Below are positions 24,859-36,866 of a stretch of DNA of 64,000 nucleotides, one piece after another. This stretch comes from Hemerocallis citrina. Taxonomy: Eukaryota; Streptophyta; Magnoliopsida; Asparagales; Asphodelaceae. The position numbers and the translations under genes were made by a program. The notes beneath the pieces are model-generated. The model was not told where the DNA came from. It saw nothing but the letters and a program-made list of their open reading frames with translations, and did no database searches. Position 1 is the stretch's first letter, and each line of letters begins with the position of its first letter. The DNA lies in NCBI GenBank assembly GCA_017893485.1, contig CM030367.1, positions 87,494,910-87,558,909 of the forward strand. Reading direction: 5' to 3'.

Positions 24859-27856
24859 CTCAACGCCCCGATTTCCATACACTGAGAAACCGTGACATAA
24901 GCCAGAATCTTTTTCTTCAATTAGCCACAATCCACAGAAAAACAGGAAAATTTAAAACTTTTTATTATAAGTCCGAATGTTATAAAACCGCAATATATTA
25001 CATCAGTGTTACAATAATGCCATAAAAGCTCAAGTGTTACAAACTTTCAATAAAAATTACATCAGAGTACAAGGAATAATATATTACACTTCGTTCTTTC
25101 ACTTTGATGCTTCTCAACATGAAATAAATTACAATATATGTTATAATTGAAAATAAGAATCAACACTTTGCTTCTCTTGCCTTGAGTCCCTGAATCCTGT
25201 ACTTTTAGTTTTTCAATCCAGTACCTATTGAAGTGAGGACGTCAGTACATATACTGACGCTTTAGGGCTAATGACTAGCAGCGATTCTCAACTTTAAACA
25301 AAGAGATTGATGAAAAGAGAAAAGTGTATATATAATAGATGTGCCGGTGTATGCTATGACTTAGACTCTAATTCAAGATTAACTAATGCAAGGATGTTCT
25401 TATTATAATGCAAGCAAGTCTCTGGAACGGTATGCAGCCCATACTACATACGCACATAACAAGCCGTTTCTTCATATATAGGGATTTGAACCCGTGCCAT
25501 GAATTCTACTCTTGTACTCAACCTATTTCTGAAGATACAGCGTGACTGATGAGGTTGCCCTAAAACTGTCTAATCCTGCCATTCACAGCTATATAGTGGT
25601 GTCTCCATTTGCCACTATTGCCCGGCATACCGGACCTCTCTCAAAAATCTGACGAACCCTTGGAGTTTACTACAACACAGGTTAGCTTGAAGCATCCCCT
25701 TTGGCCCCCTAGCTTATAGACCGTAGTTTATGGCTTGTTCGCCTTTCCGGATATAGAACATGACGGAGTTCCTGGGGTCCATCCCCTAGCTCTGACAGGA
25801 AATTTTCTGTCCTTGTCATGGCACTTCAGAAATTAACAGACGAGATACGGATCCCATGCTCTCAACTCGTAATAAGGCACAGAATGTATCCCTTTGACAG
25901 GAAGGGTACAACCAATAACACCACCTAGTGTTGAGCTATAGAATAGGTCGGATCATAGGGTATCACCCTTAATACCAACTCTTTTCCTTTGGCGAAATGA
26001 TAACAAATAAAGATTAAGTAGTAATAGCCATAAGTTACTACCCTAACAATGTCACTAACCCTAAACAATCTGAGAGATGACAACAATACTAACACAATAT
26101 GCTAGGTTTTAAGTTAGACTTCCCAAGATAACTCTACTAGGTGCTCAACCTAGACATACCAGAATCCCTAAGGATCCTGTTCATAGCCTATCGATCCAAG
26201 ACCCTGGCAATACGAACGTATTCGCATGCTACTACCCTGAAATTGGATTCCGTCTACATTTTCGGCCCGTGATCAACCTACACCGGTTAAGATCTGACGG
26301 TGCACGAGGGGTGACTCAACCATAGTCCAAGAGGAGTAAAATAATTATACGTCTTGACGGTCGATGGCTCCTAGGGCAATGATATCACCCTAGACGAGCA
26401 CAATAACTGCGTACCGGCTAATAAGGTACATACGAGCAAAACAACTTACAAACAAGCCGACTGGCTATGTATGCGACAACAATTTGCTAACAATTTGCGT
26501 GAATTGTTTCCCAACATAAACATGCTCCTTATGAACACAAGGAACACTTATTACTCATAATCAAGTGCATAATTCAAACTATTAACAAAACTTCATCTTT
26601 TATTCGTGAAAGCAACATAAAAGTCTTCTAACATCCTAGAAGCAATTAAACATGCTACTCTTATCGAAATTCAAAAAAATTAGACTTTTTAAAAAGGTGA
26701 GAACATCTACTAAAACTCTCTAGTTGACAACCTTCTCAGATTTAGTTAATAAGAGGTAGAAAAACCTCGAACAACCTAAACAGCGAGCTTCAGCCAAAAG
26801 GCCAGCTGCTGTGACTTGTAAAGGTCATAACTCCTACACCGCTTATTGAAATCTAACAAAATAGGATATTTTGGAAAGGTGAGAACCTCTAATCAAACTC
26901 TCTAGTTCAAAACCTTCTCAAATTCAGTCAATAAGAGGTACAAAAACTTCGAACAATCTAAACAGCGAAGCTTCAGCCAAAAGGCCAGCTGCTGTGACTT
27001 GTAAAGGTCATAACTCCTACCCCGCTTATCGGAATCTAAAAAAATTGGGCTTTATGGGAAGGTGAGAACCTCTACTACAACTCTCTAGTTGAAAACCTTC
27101 TCAGATTCAGTAAATAAGAGGTACAAAAACTTCAAACAATCTAAACAACGAAGCTTCAGCCAAAAGGCCGGCTGCTGTGACTTGTAAAGGTCATAACTCC
27201 TGCTCAGCTTATCGGAATATAACAAAGTTGAGCTTTTTTGAAAGGTGAGAAAATCTACTACAACTCTCTAGTTGACAACCTTCTCAGATTCAGTCAATAA
27301 AAGGTACAAAAATTTCGAACAATTTAAACAACAAAGCTTCGGCCAAAAGGCCAACATGTGTGACTTGTAAACATCATAACTCCTACTTTACTTATCGGAA
27401 TCTAACAAAGTTGGGCTTTTGGAAAGGTGAGAACCTCTAATACAACTCTCTAGTTTAAAACCTTCTGAGATTCAGTCAATAAGAGGTATAAAAACTTCGA
27501 ACAATCTAAACATCGAAGCTTCAGCCAAATGGCCAGCTGCTGTGACTTGTAAAGGTCATAACTCCTACTCCGGTTATCGGAGTTTAACAAAATAGGACAT
27601 TTTGGAAACGTGAGAACCTCTAATATAACTCTCTAGTTGAAAACCTTCTCAGATTCAGTCAATAAGAGGTAAAAAAACTTTGAACAATCTAAACAGCGAA
27701 GCTTCAGCCAAATGGCCAGCTGCTGTGACTTGTAAAGGTCATAACTCCCACTCCGCATATCCGAATCTAAAAAAGTTGGGATTTTTGGAAAGGTGAGAAT
27801 ATCTAATACAACTATATAGTTGACAACCTTCTCAGATTCAGTCTATCAGAGGTACC
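24859..27856 (-). repeat. 5' LTR remnant of element A
   Basis: Begins with the same CAACGCCCCGATTTCCATA block as the left LTR and follows it closely to the tandem array. The first bases are altered: CTCAACG in place of TGTAACG. The last 2 to 2.5 kb expected from the left LTR is missing; the sequence stops within a 182-bp repeat unit at about 27856 and joins a B-family LTR. Confidence 0.82.
26640..27856. repeat. ~182-bp tandem repeat array in 5' LTR A
   Basis: Seven units with anchors near 26653, 26830, 27011, 27195, 27375, 27560 and 27740. The same CATAACTCCTAC and TTCAGCCAAAAGGCCAGCTG blocks occur as in the left LTR. Broken off at the deletion junction. Confidence 0.9.
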
Positions 27857-29116
27857 TAATATCATCGAATAGCATCCTCGCTGTAACGATTCTTTAATAC
27901 TTTAACAATCACAAACTTGATCAAAAACAAAGCTAAAGGGGGACTATCCTATTGATGTCGTGTGTGCTTGTGCCCTTAGCCTTAATACAGTTAATTATAT
28001 TTCATGACACTAATGCACACTTGTTCGAACTTATGCATCCCATTCTACATAAATCCGAGAGCAAGCCCTTAACCGTTCTTCATTTTGTAGGGTTGAATCC
28101 ATCGCTATGAGTTTAACTACTACGGTAACTACGGTAAGCATCCTAAATGTTTTATGAGATACGAGCCCATGTCCAGACAGCCAGGAGGGGAATCCCACGT
28201 CATGACATGACGCATCATGCAGACAACCTATGGACAATTCACCTCCGTCATGGAACAATGGCACTACGTAGTCACCAAGCACCTCACAAGCGTCGCCACG
28301 GTCCCGATAATTCCGGAGATATATTCACGTCATGACATGATGCATCATGTAAACAGCTTGTGAAAACTCTCACACCGTGAATCCGAGGCCCTCATACTTG
28401 TGTTTTTCTCTTACTTTCACCACATCTTCACTATAGTGTGGTCCTTAAGTTTTTAGTTTGTTTTAGAAGAAAATCATCACAACCTAGAGCTAGCTTACTC
28501 TACCGGATTTAAACAAAAAAAAGAGACAGTCAGCCCACACTGGCTACTTCTCAAGAGATGCTCAACCCACACTAGTTAGCTCTAAAATTCATATTAATAA
28601 CAACTGCCTGTTTCTAAGGGTCTTGCCTAGACTTTAGATTACAATAACTATCTCATTCTAGAGATGAACAATATTTCAGTTTCTTCATTCACAAATCTCT
28701 TTCTCAAAGAGAAACTTTTCTTTATAATCTCATAACATGAAATAATTCAATTCAATTTCTTTTATCAATTTAATCACTTATAGCATTGTGTGCAAATTCA
28801 AATATTCTCTTAATCAAAAGTCAATAACCAAAAAATCTCATCTAGAAGAAATCTAATTGCATTCCACAACTTCATCTCTCTTTAATTATACAAGAGTCAC
28901 ATTTTAAGAAGAATTATCAAGTTTTTTCATTCCACAGTTTTATTATAAAAACACTTCTAATTCTCATTAATATATGTCAAAATATTGTAGAAATATTTTC
29001 TATAAAGTCTAAATAATTTTAGCGGAATATTAGAATTCTTTCCCAATTTTTATTGCACTTTAAAACTCTTAAAACTCAAAATAAATCAAAAAAATATGAA
29101 AACAAAGTAAAAGACT

Positions 29117-29205
29117 GTGGTCGGATTCGAACCCAAGACTAACCCCTCCGCCTAGCTATAGTAACTGACCCAAACCGCACCCGAAGACCAATAAGTCCAA
29201 GGCGG
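29117..29205 (-). other. tRNA-like module 1 (canonical B box), left LTR B
   Basis: The minus strand carries GGGTTCGAATCCGACC, containing the canonical Pol III B box GGTTCGAATCC, about 50-60 bp after a TGGGTCAGTTACTATAGC segment that could be a degenerate A box. Counterparts: 44806-44890 in the right LTR and 52499-52580 in the third LTR. Could be a tRNA- or SINE-derived insert old enough to be fixed in the LTR family, or chance. No fold was computed. Confidence 0.4.
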
Positions 29206-29296
29206 CTAGCTAATATAATTCTGCACAAATACTTTATATACGTACTGGACTGTATTTTGGAAAAATCAAATTTTCAATAAAAACAGAGTCTCTTCA

Positions 29297-29365
29297 AGAC
29301 TCGAACCCAGGACTTTTTATACTGTTCACAACGCTATAAACCCACACCGTAAACCAGTATGCCAA
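29297..29365 (-). other. tRNA-like module 2, left LTR B
   Basis: The minus strand reads TGGTTTACGGTGTGGG, then, after ~35 bp, CCTGGGTTCGAGTCTTG, a near-B-box (GGTTCGAGTC). It lies ~170 bp from module 1 and is repeated at 44983-45050 and 52668-52735. Confidence 0.38.
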
Positions 29366-30214
29366 ATTCCATTTTCTGTTATAACCCAGAGTTAAAATTG
29401 CTTTATACTACTGGTCTGTTTATGACTTTTCTTTAATAGTTTCGATTACTCAACTAATTTGTACAATTCAAAAATCCAATTCTTTTCTAAAACGTTTTCT
29501 TTCAAAAATTCAGTATAATGCATATATTTAAACTTTATAAAACTCTCATTTTTAACAATGTAACAAGATTTCTCCCAAATTGTATTAAAGAACACTTATT
29601 ATCAATTTTCAAATAAAGTGTTGTCTCTCATCAAAACTTTTTTATAAAAATTCCTTATACTCATAAAATAAACTAATGAGACTATTTCTCTACTATAATC
29701 GCATTTTAAAACCATTTTTCAAATGGGTTACATTATTTTGATTATTTTAAGAACATTCTACCATACATCAATTTTCATTCCAATAATTCCCTACATGATA
29801 TTTACTCTTTCTCCTTCTAATTTAGCAATAGTTCTATTCATTTGTTTGATTCACAATAGTGTTTCAACACATTATGACACAATTAAATTAAGATCATGCA
29901 ATCTACATTTACCACACTAATCAAAATTTAACAATTAAACCATATATCAACTAGCATGCATCATACTCCTAAATTAGAAAGAATTTAAGTACACCCACCC
30001 AAAGAAGAGAACTAGGAGCAAATCCCCTCACAAAATGTCAAAAGCAAGCATAAGAAATCCACTGAAGGCCAACAGCGAAATCAACATCAAGCTCTCTGCC
30101 TCCTCTTCCTAAGTACTTCAAAAATCCACACAAAACTAGCAAGACTACAACGGAAAGCATAGCAAAATGCACCGTAGGAAAACCCGAAGCTCTGCCTTTC
30201 TCTTCACTGCTTTT

Positions 30215-30216
<2 letters not shown>

Positions 30217-30247
<31 letters not shown>
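30217..30247. repeat. Poly-T run (about 31)
   Basis: Long T tract in left LTR B; the right LTR has only about 9 T at the same place (near 45927), so this copy expanded. Confidence 0.9.
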
Positions 30248-30248
<1 letters not shown>

Positions 30249-30483
30249 ATTGGGTTCAGGAAAAGTGAATGGGATTAAGGGTTTTATTTTAAGTATTATT
30301 AGGTGGTTATAAAGAAACACCCCCATTTCTCTCCCTCCACTACTCCACTCATGTTCTCCCATCACCCACGTTCAAAGACCAGTCAAATGCCTCCAACGTT
30401 ACTTCACTTTGTGTGCACAATGCACGTGCACGTGCTTGTGCAACCACTTCATTTTTTAATTATTTTTGTTTTTAAATTAAAAC

Positions 30484-30485
<2 letters not shown>

Positions 30486-30549
<64 letters not shown>
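30486..30549. repeat. (TA)n microsatellite left of the MITE
   Basis: About 31 AT dinucleotides ending at the MITE start. Together with the tract at 30950-30991 it marks the single TA microsatellite into which the MITE inserted. Confidence 0.95.
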
Positions 30550-30551
<2 letters not shown>

Positions 30552-30940
30552 AAAATGCTAATATGAGATGGTGCGATGGGTGAGATGCAAATGTATTTTG
30601 TGAGATGAGCGATTTGAGTCATCCAAATCTCGATCATACCGTTCACATCATTCTACATATCATGTAGATGGTGTGTACAAAATTTCAAGTGATTTGGAGA
30701 CCTCTAGCCTATGCATCAAAGCATTCAAATAAATGCATATATATGTATTTCGCACCATCTTCATGATGTGTTGAACGCTTTGATGCAAATGCTAGAGGTC
30801 TCCAAATGGCTTAAAATTTTGTACACACCATTTGAATGACACGTAGAATGATGTGAACGGTGTGATCAAGATTTGGATGATTCAAATTGTCCATCTCACA
30901 AAAAAACACTCCATCTTACTATCTCATAATAGCATGACTC
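30550..30940. mobile_element. Foldback MITE in the TA microsatellite of left LTR B
   Basis: Left arm (30550-30720) and right arm (30770-30940) are inverted copies: shared blocks include ATGCTA.TATGAGAT, CCGTTCACATCATTCTAC, GGTGTGTACAAAATTT and GGAGACCTCTAGC. The arms take up nearly the whole 390 bp, so the element is a long hairpin. It is flanked on both sides by TA repeats, which hides the target duplication. No coding capacity. The right LTR of B lacks it. Confidence 0.82.
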
Positions 30941-30942
30941 AT

Positions 30943-30949
<7 letters not shown>

Positions 30950-30991
<42 letters not shown>
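30950..30991. repeat. (TA)n microsatellite right of the MITE
   Basis: About 20 TA dinucleotides; continues into the AACTTGCATATAAAATTAG sequence shared with the right LTR. Confidence 0.95.
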
Positions 30992-32540
30992 CTTGCATAT
31001 AAAATTAGTTTAATTAAAAATTATAGTTTTTCATGCATGAATAAAATACACACACACATACTTTAAAATTTTATTTTGAAAAAGAATACGCCTAAATACG
31101 TGTACCACAAACATGTGCATCGCTCGTAAAATATCAAAATAAGAAATCGACTTTATCAACGGAAAAATATTTAAAGATAATCGAAATACAACATAATAAA
31201 ATATATTTAATGTACACATTCGATAATGTAATGAATATGTACATTAAAAATACGTGCACCACACATATAAAGAATATTTTAATTAAAATAAGAGAAAAAT
31301 GAATTTCTATTTATAAAACAAATTCGAACATGTAATTAAATAAATAGTTGAACTACATAGATAATATCACACGTAGCGGTAGAAAAATACGTAATCGATA
31401 GTGCATCGATAACACGTATAAAGCACGTAAAAATATAGAGATTGGAATTTTATATTTGAGTTGACACAAAATAGGATAAAATAAATTTTGAGAAGACGGA
31501 AAATGCATAAATAGTCGGAATCCAAAATACATAGTGAAACACATTACGAATATTATCTGTAATGGTATAAAATATACGTGCGTGACACACGAGGACAGAA
31601 TTGTCATTTCCAATTTTGCAGGGGTGTTACACTCTCCACCCTTAGAACAGTTCTGTCCTCAGAACTCGCTAGGGTAAAGGTTTTATTTCGTAGACACCAA
31701 AGAAAAATATCATTACTGTATATAGAAAAGTGCAAATATTAAGAAAATAAATATAGTATAAAAATAAGCAATGAGGAGAAACAAGACAAACTCTATATAA
31801 GAAAACTATGAGTATCAAAATTTTATAAGAACGGAACAAGAAAACTAGGAAAATAGCAGAAGAAAAGAAATGTGACAAAAAGACAGGATGGATTGAGAGA
31901 AATTTTCGAACAAAAATAATATTAGGTAAAACATTAGATAAAAGGAAAAATAAATTAAGTCATTAATTGTGGAATAGTTCGAAAAACAACCCAATACAAA
32001 AAAACATAGTCAATGGATAATTTATAAGTAGATTTAGTAATAAAAATTTATCAAAGTAATAAGCGGTAGAATGGTCAAAATTGCAAACTGAATTGGTACT
32101 ATATATTACAAGATAAAAATTGAATTAGCAATTTTAAGAGAAAATATTTGGAAAATACATGAGCACGAAATTTAGTTGAAAGTATAAATAATATACAATA
32201 ATTATGTATAACAAGTTAACATCATAAAATATGTTTTAAAGTAGATACAATAATTATAGATACAACTAAAAATTAAAGATATAGAATATTGATTGACATA
32301 TATCAAAATACTTTTGAATTGTCAAGTTGAGCAACAAAACAAATATACAAAATTATATACATACATAGGTGTGAAAAATTATAGGGTGAAACGAACAATA
32401 TTATGATATGAAAAGTATAAATGGTCTGCAGGAGTAAAACAAGACATCATAGTAGAAAAATTAATAACATATTATTAAAACAATACACAAATAATTATAT
32501 AGAAATAAATTATGAATCGTAAACAAAAGTATAATTAATA

Positions 32541-32594
<54 letters not shown>
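32541..32594. repeat. (TA)n microsatellite
   Basis: About 26 AT dinucleotides in the internal domain of element B. Confidence 0.95.
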
Positions 32595-32598
<4 letters not shown>

Positions 32599-32884
32599 AG
32601 GTGAGTAGCCACCAAATCTAAGATAAGTTAATAGAAAAATAAAATACGATGAAGTGGTATGAAATGCTAACCTATACAAAGATACAAAATAATAAGAAGA
32701 AGACTGCAAGATAGTTGAGATTAGGTGGTAAATACACAAGTAGGATAGATATAGAAACCAGTATAAATAATATAATGCTAGGTTGTGAAATATTATACAA
32801 TAGTATAAGCTAATACAAAAATAGAATAGGGATAAGTAAATATTATAGAAAACAAAGTAGGGGTTATCAAAGTAGACAATCTCC

Positions 32885-33090
32885 TTCTGGTGTAGGTTCG
32901 CCTCGTTGGTATCCAATGGCAAGCTCACCTCCTCGACCTCAAGTTGCAGAATTGCCTCTACGACACCCGATTGCAGTTTTCCTTTCGGACTTTCGGTTGC
33001 AGACTTTGCCTCCTCGACGTCTAGTTGTAGTTTGCCTCCATTGACGTCTAGTTGCAGATTTTCCCTCTCGACATTAGGTTTCACCAAAAC
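32885..33090 (-). repeat. Degenerate ~30-36-bp repeat encoding LQLDVEEA-like units
   Basis: On the minus strand the open frame ending at 32461 reads a series of similar units: LQLDVNGGK, LQLDVEEAK, LQSGVVEAI, LQLEVEEVS and LPLDTNEAN. The DNA unit is marked by CTCGACGTCTAGTTGCAG on the plus strand. This is the only part of the internal domain with balanced base composition. The frame starts MEDYIFPSTVLVKPNVE at 33117. A short acidic repeat protein is possible, but the downstream part of the ORF is low-complexity. Confidence 0.55.
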
Positions 33091-34349
33091 GGTAGATGGA
33101 AAGATGTAATCTTCCATATGTGCTTGGATATTGAGTGTTTAATAAAGTATGGTGTTATGTTTGAAACTTGTGATATAAAAGTGGATGAAAAAGTAGTAAA
33201 TGAAGTAGAAAATTACAACGGTAAAATATTAAAATAGATATATAGACTTTAAATATAGGGTATACAAAATTTGTAGTAATGAAAATGATTTATAACATTA
33301 AGAAGAGAATAGTGTAAAGTATATGCACGAGCTGAAAACGCAAATGAAAACAATAATTATGTAATGTAGCAAATTATGACAATAAACATAAACAACTATA
33401 TATAAAAATAGTAATGTAGTAATTAGACGAGGGTGAAATGATATGTATAGTAAGTATATTAAAATATATGACACATATAGAAATCAGTGGAAAAATATAT
33501 GTAGTAACTAAGAATGTAAAGACAATTAAAAATTGAGAATAGAGATAAAGTATAAATAGTAGTGTGTGTATTATATTAAAGAAGTGTAAAATTATAAAAT
33601 TAATGAGTAGCGATTCATAGTAAAAGTGAATATAACAAAACAAATTAGGAAATAATATGTGGTATCGAATGTAGGCAATAAAACAAAATGGTATGTCATA
33701 TTTATATGTGTAGAATATTTCACTCTTTAAAAATATACTAAAAAATATAAGACAATATAAGGTAATGGAAAAATATAGTATCACAAAATCAATCACATAA
33801 AATGAATGTACATAAGGAAATTTGATAAGCAAAATAGAAATAAAAAATGAAGAAAATAATAGTTGCAATATTAATTTAACAAGCGGTAATAAAATATGTA
33901 AAGTAATAGCAAATGCAAACGAATAGACATAAATCGACATAAAAACACGAAGAATAAAATTTTAAGACTGAAAGACAGATAAAACAAATTTAAAAAGATC
34001 AAGACTAAGGAAGATAGACAAAATAATAAATATCCAAGTGATTTAATAGTATAAGAAAATATTTATTAAAAAAAATTGAATGATGAAAAGTACTATTATA
34101 AAAATTCACGAAGAAAAATTTGAGAGGGAAGTGTGTCTACGTGTAAGGTATCATGAATGACGGTTCAAACCAACCATGCTTCTGCTGCCCCACTCTAATA
34201 CCAAGGAGAAATGTGCTCGCATACAATCTCACATCAATGTATACGAGGAGAGCATCATGAATGAAGTAGTTATTGAACTTAACATTCATGACTCCAGCCA
34301 TCCAAAAGGAAAAGGGAGAAGAAAACGTCAGCGTATACACTACAAAACA

Positions 34350-34620
34350 TGTGCGATTTACCGGTGTATATTCCCCGACGTTTTACCATTCGCGCCTGGG
34401 GTAGGGAGTGACCAGGAATGGGGCGTCAGATTGGATGGTTATACACCGACGGCCTCTATAAAACGCCGGGGAATCATGATATTCACCGGCATTTTATTTG
34501 TAAACGTCGGTGAATGGTATTATTCACCGGTGTTTTAATAACAAACGTCGGGAAATATATAGATACATTCACCGACGTTCGTAACTTCAAACGCCGGTGA
34601 ATTAACTGAGATAAATCCCC
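34350..34620. repeat. Left subterminal motif zone of the CACTA element
   Basis: About ten copies, in both orientations, of a short motif around CACCGGCGTTT or AACGCCGGTGAAT, many as imperfect inverted pairs. In EnSpm-type elements such subterminal repeats bind the TNPA-like protein that holds the ends together. Confidence 0.8.
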
Positions 34621-34894
34621 GCGAACCCTAACATTTCGCTCGGTAATTCTCAACCTAATTTTCGCCGCCTTCGTTTTCCCTCCTCCCTCTCTCTATTTCG
34701 CGCACTTCGCCTCCGACCCTTCGTCATCTTCGACAGCCCAATTCGATTTTCCTCACCCCTCTCTCTATTTTGCGGTGAATTTGCGATCGAAAACCACCGC
34801 TCATCGCCCCGCTCTCTCTCTCTATCTCCTACGCCACCGCTCGTCGCCCCTGCTCGTCGGCCCCCTCTCTCTCTTCGGTAATTACTCTTGATTT

Positions 34895-36310
34895 CTCTCC
34901 TTTTCACTGTCAAAGATGCTGAATTTATGCATCTGATTGGCATCTTAGCATGATTTTTTTACCAAAATGGGTTCACTGTCAACTAAGTATGCTGTATGTA
35001 TACCAAAATCCTCCAAATCTGTACAAGAATTGGGAGGAACAAACCTTGTGCAGGTTTATTTTGGAGCCACAAACATCAATGGTTTAGTTGGGATGAAGAA
35101 TTAATAGAGAAACATATATGCTTAGATACTGGAAATTTTCATTTTCTTTTACTGTTAAAGAATCTGAGTTCATGCATCTGATTGCCTTCTTAGCATGTTT
35201 TTTTTACCAAAATGGGTTAACTGTCAACTAAGGATGCTGGCTGTATACCAAAATCCTCCAAATCTGTACAAGAATTGGGCTGAACAAACCTTGTGCAGGT
35301 TTCTTTTGGAGCCACAAACATCATGATTTAGTTGGGATGAAGAATTAATGGAGAAACATATATGCTTAGATACTGGAAATTTTCATTTTCTTTTACTGTT
35401 AAAGAATCTGAGTTCATGCATCTGATTGCCTTCTTAGCATATTTTTTTTACCAAAATGGGTTAACTGTCAACTAGAGGATGCTGGCTGTATACCAAAATC
35501 CTCCAAATCTGTACAAGAATTGGGCTGAACAAACCTTGTGCAGGTTTCTTTTGGAGCCACAAACATCATGATTTAGTTGGGATGATGAATTAATAGAGAA
35601 ACATATATGCTTAGATACTGGAAATTTTTATTTTCTTTTACTGTCAAAGAAACTGAATTCATGCATCTGATTGTCATCTTAGCATGATTTTTTTACCAAA
35701 ATGGTTTCACTGTCAACTAGAGTATGCTGGCTGTATACCAAAATCCTCCAAATCTGTACAAGAATTGGGCGGAACAAACCTTGTGCAGGTTTCTTTTGGA
35801 GGCACAAACATCAATGGTTTAGTTGGGATGAAGAATTAATAGAGAAACATATATGCTTATATACTGGAAATTTTCATTTTCTTTTACTGTTAAAGTAGCT
35901 GAATTTATGCATCTGATTGCCATCTTAGCATGATTTTTTAACCAAAATAGGTTCACTGTCAACTAAGGATGATGTATGTATACCGAAATCCTCCAAATCT
36001 GTACATGAATTGAGTGAGAACAAACCTTGTGCAGGTTTCTTTTGTAGCCACAAACATCATGATTTAGTTGGGATGAAGAATTAATAGAGAAATATATATG
36101 CTTATATACTGGAAATTTTCATTTTCCTTTACTGTCAAAGATGCTGAATTCATGCATCTGATTGTCATCTAAGGATGCTAGCTGTATACCAAAATCCTCC
36201 AAATCTGTACAAGAATTGGGCCTGAACAAACCTTGTGAAGGTTTCTTTCGGAGCTACAAACATCAATGATTTAGTTGGGATGAAGAATTAATAGAGCAAC
36301 ATATTAGTAG
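34895..36310. repeat. Left 245-bp tandem array of the CACTA element
   Basis: Six units with the anchor TACCAAAATCCTCCAAATCT at 35001, 35246, 35491, 35736, 35981 (one substitution) and 36187. Period 245 bp, last interval shortened to 206. Each unit also has TTGTGCAGGTTT and GATTTAGTTGGGATGAAGAA. Same orientation as the right array. ORFs of 61-65 codons within units are by-products. Confidence 0.95.
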
Positions 36311-36334
36311 CCATATTAGTTTCTTTTGTGCAGG

Positions 36335-36336
<2 letters not shown>

Positions 36337-36382
<46 letters not shown>
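36337..36382. repeat. (TTA)n microsatellite
   Basis: About 15 ATT trinucleotides just after the left array, before the transposase gene. Confidence 0.95.
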
Positions 36383-36866
36383 TTGGGATGAGTAACTGAT
36401 TATTAGTAGCTATGAACAGAATAGTTCATGAGTCATCAGATCTTCTTGTTACCGTATTTACAGCACGACGCCCTCGTTATTCGTTCAATTCCTCTTCCTC
36501 AGCAAATACCCTTTACCATCATCATCTCCTTGAACGGAAAGCCAAATACAGGAGAGATTATAGTCAAATCGATATTAGACTCGAACACAGGATGTGCGAT
36601 AAAATGCCACTAAGGTGGTTGTGATAATTTCCACAAAGGTAGTTTAGGGTTATGTGAATAGAGTAGATTTTATTAAGATTTAATTGTTTTTTTATACATT
36701 TTTGGAACCATGATTTCTTTATTTTACAGTTAATTGTTATATCGTTTATTTATTTGCAGCTAGGGTTGGTTTTAAAAAAGGTGAAATTAAATATACAAAA
36801 TGCCCTTTACTGTCAATACTATTTAATATGTCAAATTTTAATTTCAGATTGTGTGCTATTGTTATA

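Larger units (their letters stand above)
11819..27856 (-). mobile_element. Element A: chromovirus-type Ty3/gypsy retrotransposon, decayed, long LTRs
   Basis: Minus-strand LTR element: 3' LTR 11819-22791 (itself split by a later insertion), internal domain 22792-24858, 5' LTR remnant 24859-27856. Both LTRs start on the plus strand with an ACGCCCCGATTTCCATA block and share the same order of sequence. A 12-bp primer site complementary to initiator tRNA-Met sits against the 5' LTR and a purine tract sits against the 3' LTR. Chromodomain and integrase remnants place it among the chromoviruses; long LTRs and the tRNA-Met site fit the Tekay/Del lineage (inference). The internal domain is only ~2 kb, so most of pol is deleted. 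The outer end of the 5' LTR is lost at 27857. Confidence 0.82.
27872..31631 (-). repeat. 3' LTR of element B, outer ~0.3 kb missing
   Basis: From ATCCTCGCT onward it follows the right LTR (from about 43587) closely, ending GGGGTGTTACA at 31631. The first ~300 bp of the right LTR (43287-43587) has no counterpart here. Inside are a poly-T run (30217-30247), a TA microsatellite, a MITE and a second TA tract. Confidence 0.85.
31632..34337 (-). other. Internal domain of element B: no recognisable coding domain, purine-skewed
   Basis: Starts with the polypurine tract (minus strand AAGGGTGGAGAG) after GAGGACAGAACTG. The rest of the plus strand is A-rich and C-poor over more than 2 kb. This creates long but repetitive minus-strand ORFs (33374-33940, 188 codons; 32461-33117, 218 codons) made largely of Phe, Ile, Leu and Tyr. 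No Gag, protease, RT or integrase motif was seen. A short coding-like repeat lies at 32885-33090. Near 34190 the minus strand has TTGGTATTAGAGTGGG, a degenerate second primer-site-like motif of unknown meaning. Confidence 0.6.

Noticed and set aside
29117..29205. True tRNA gene
   Set aside because: B box is canonical but no acceptor stem or anticodon arm could be folded by eye, and copies sit at the same LTR position, so reported only as tRNA-like.
33374..33940. 188-codon minus-strand ORF rich in Phe, Ile, Leu, Tyr that looks like a membrane protein
   Set aside because: It lies in a 2-kb stretch of A-rich, C-poor sequence; such composition produces hydrophobic ORFs by chance. No domain, no conserved neighbour, and it is inside the non-coding interior of element B.
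34180..34210. Second primer-site-like motif TTGGTATTAGAG on the minus strand
   Set aside because: It has a mismatch to the tRNA-Met complement and no LTR edge beside it, while a perfect site lies at 43271-43283 against a real LTR end.
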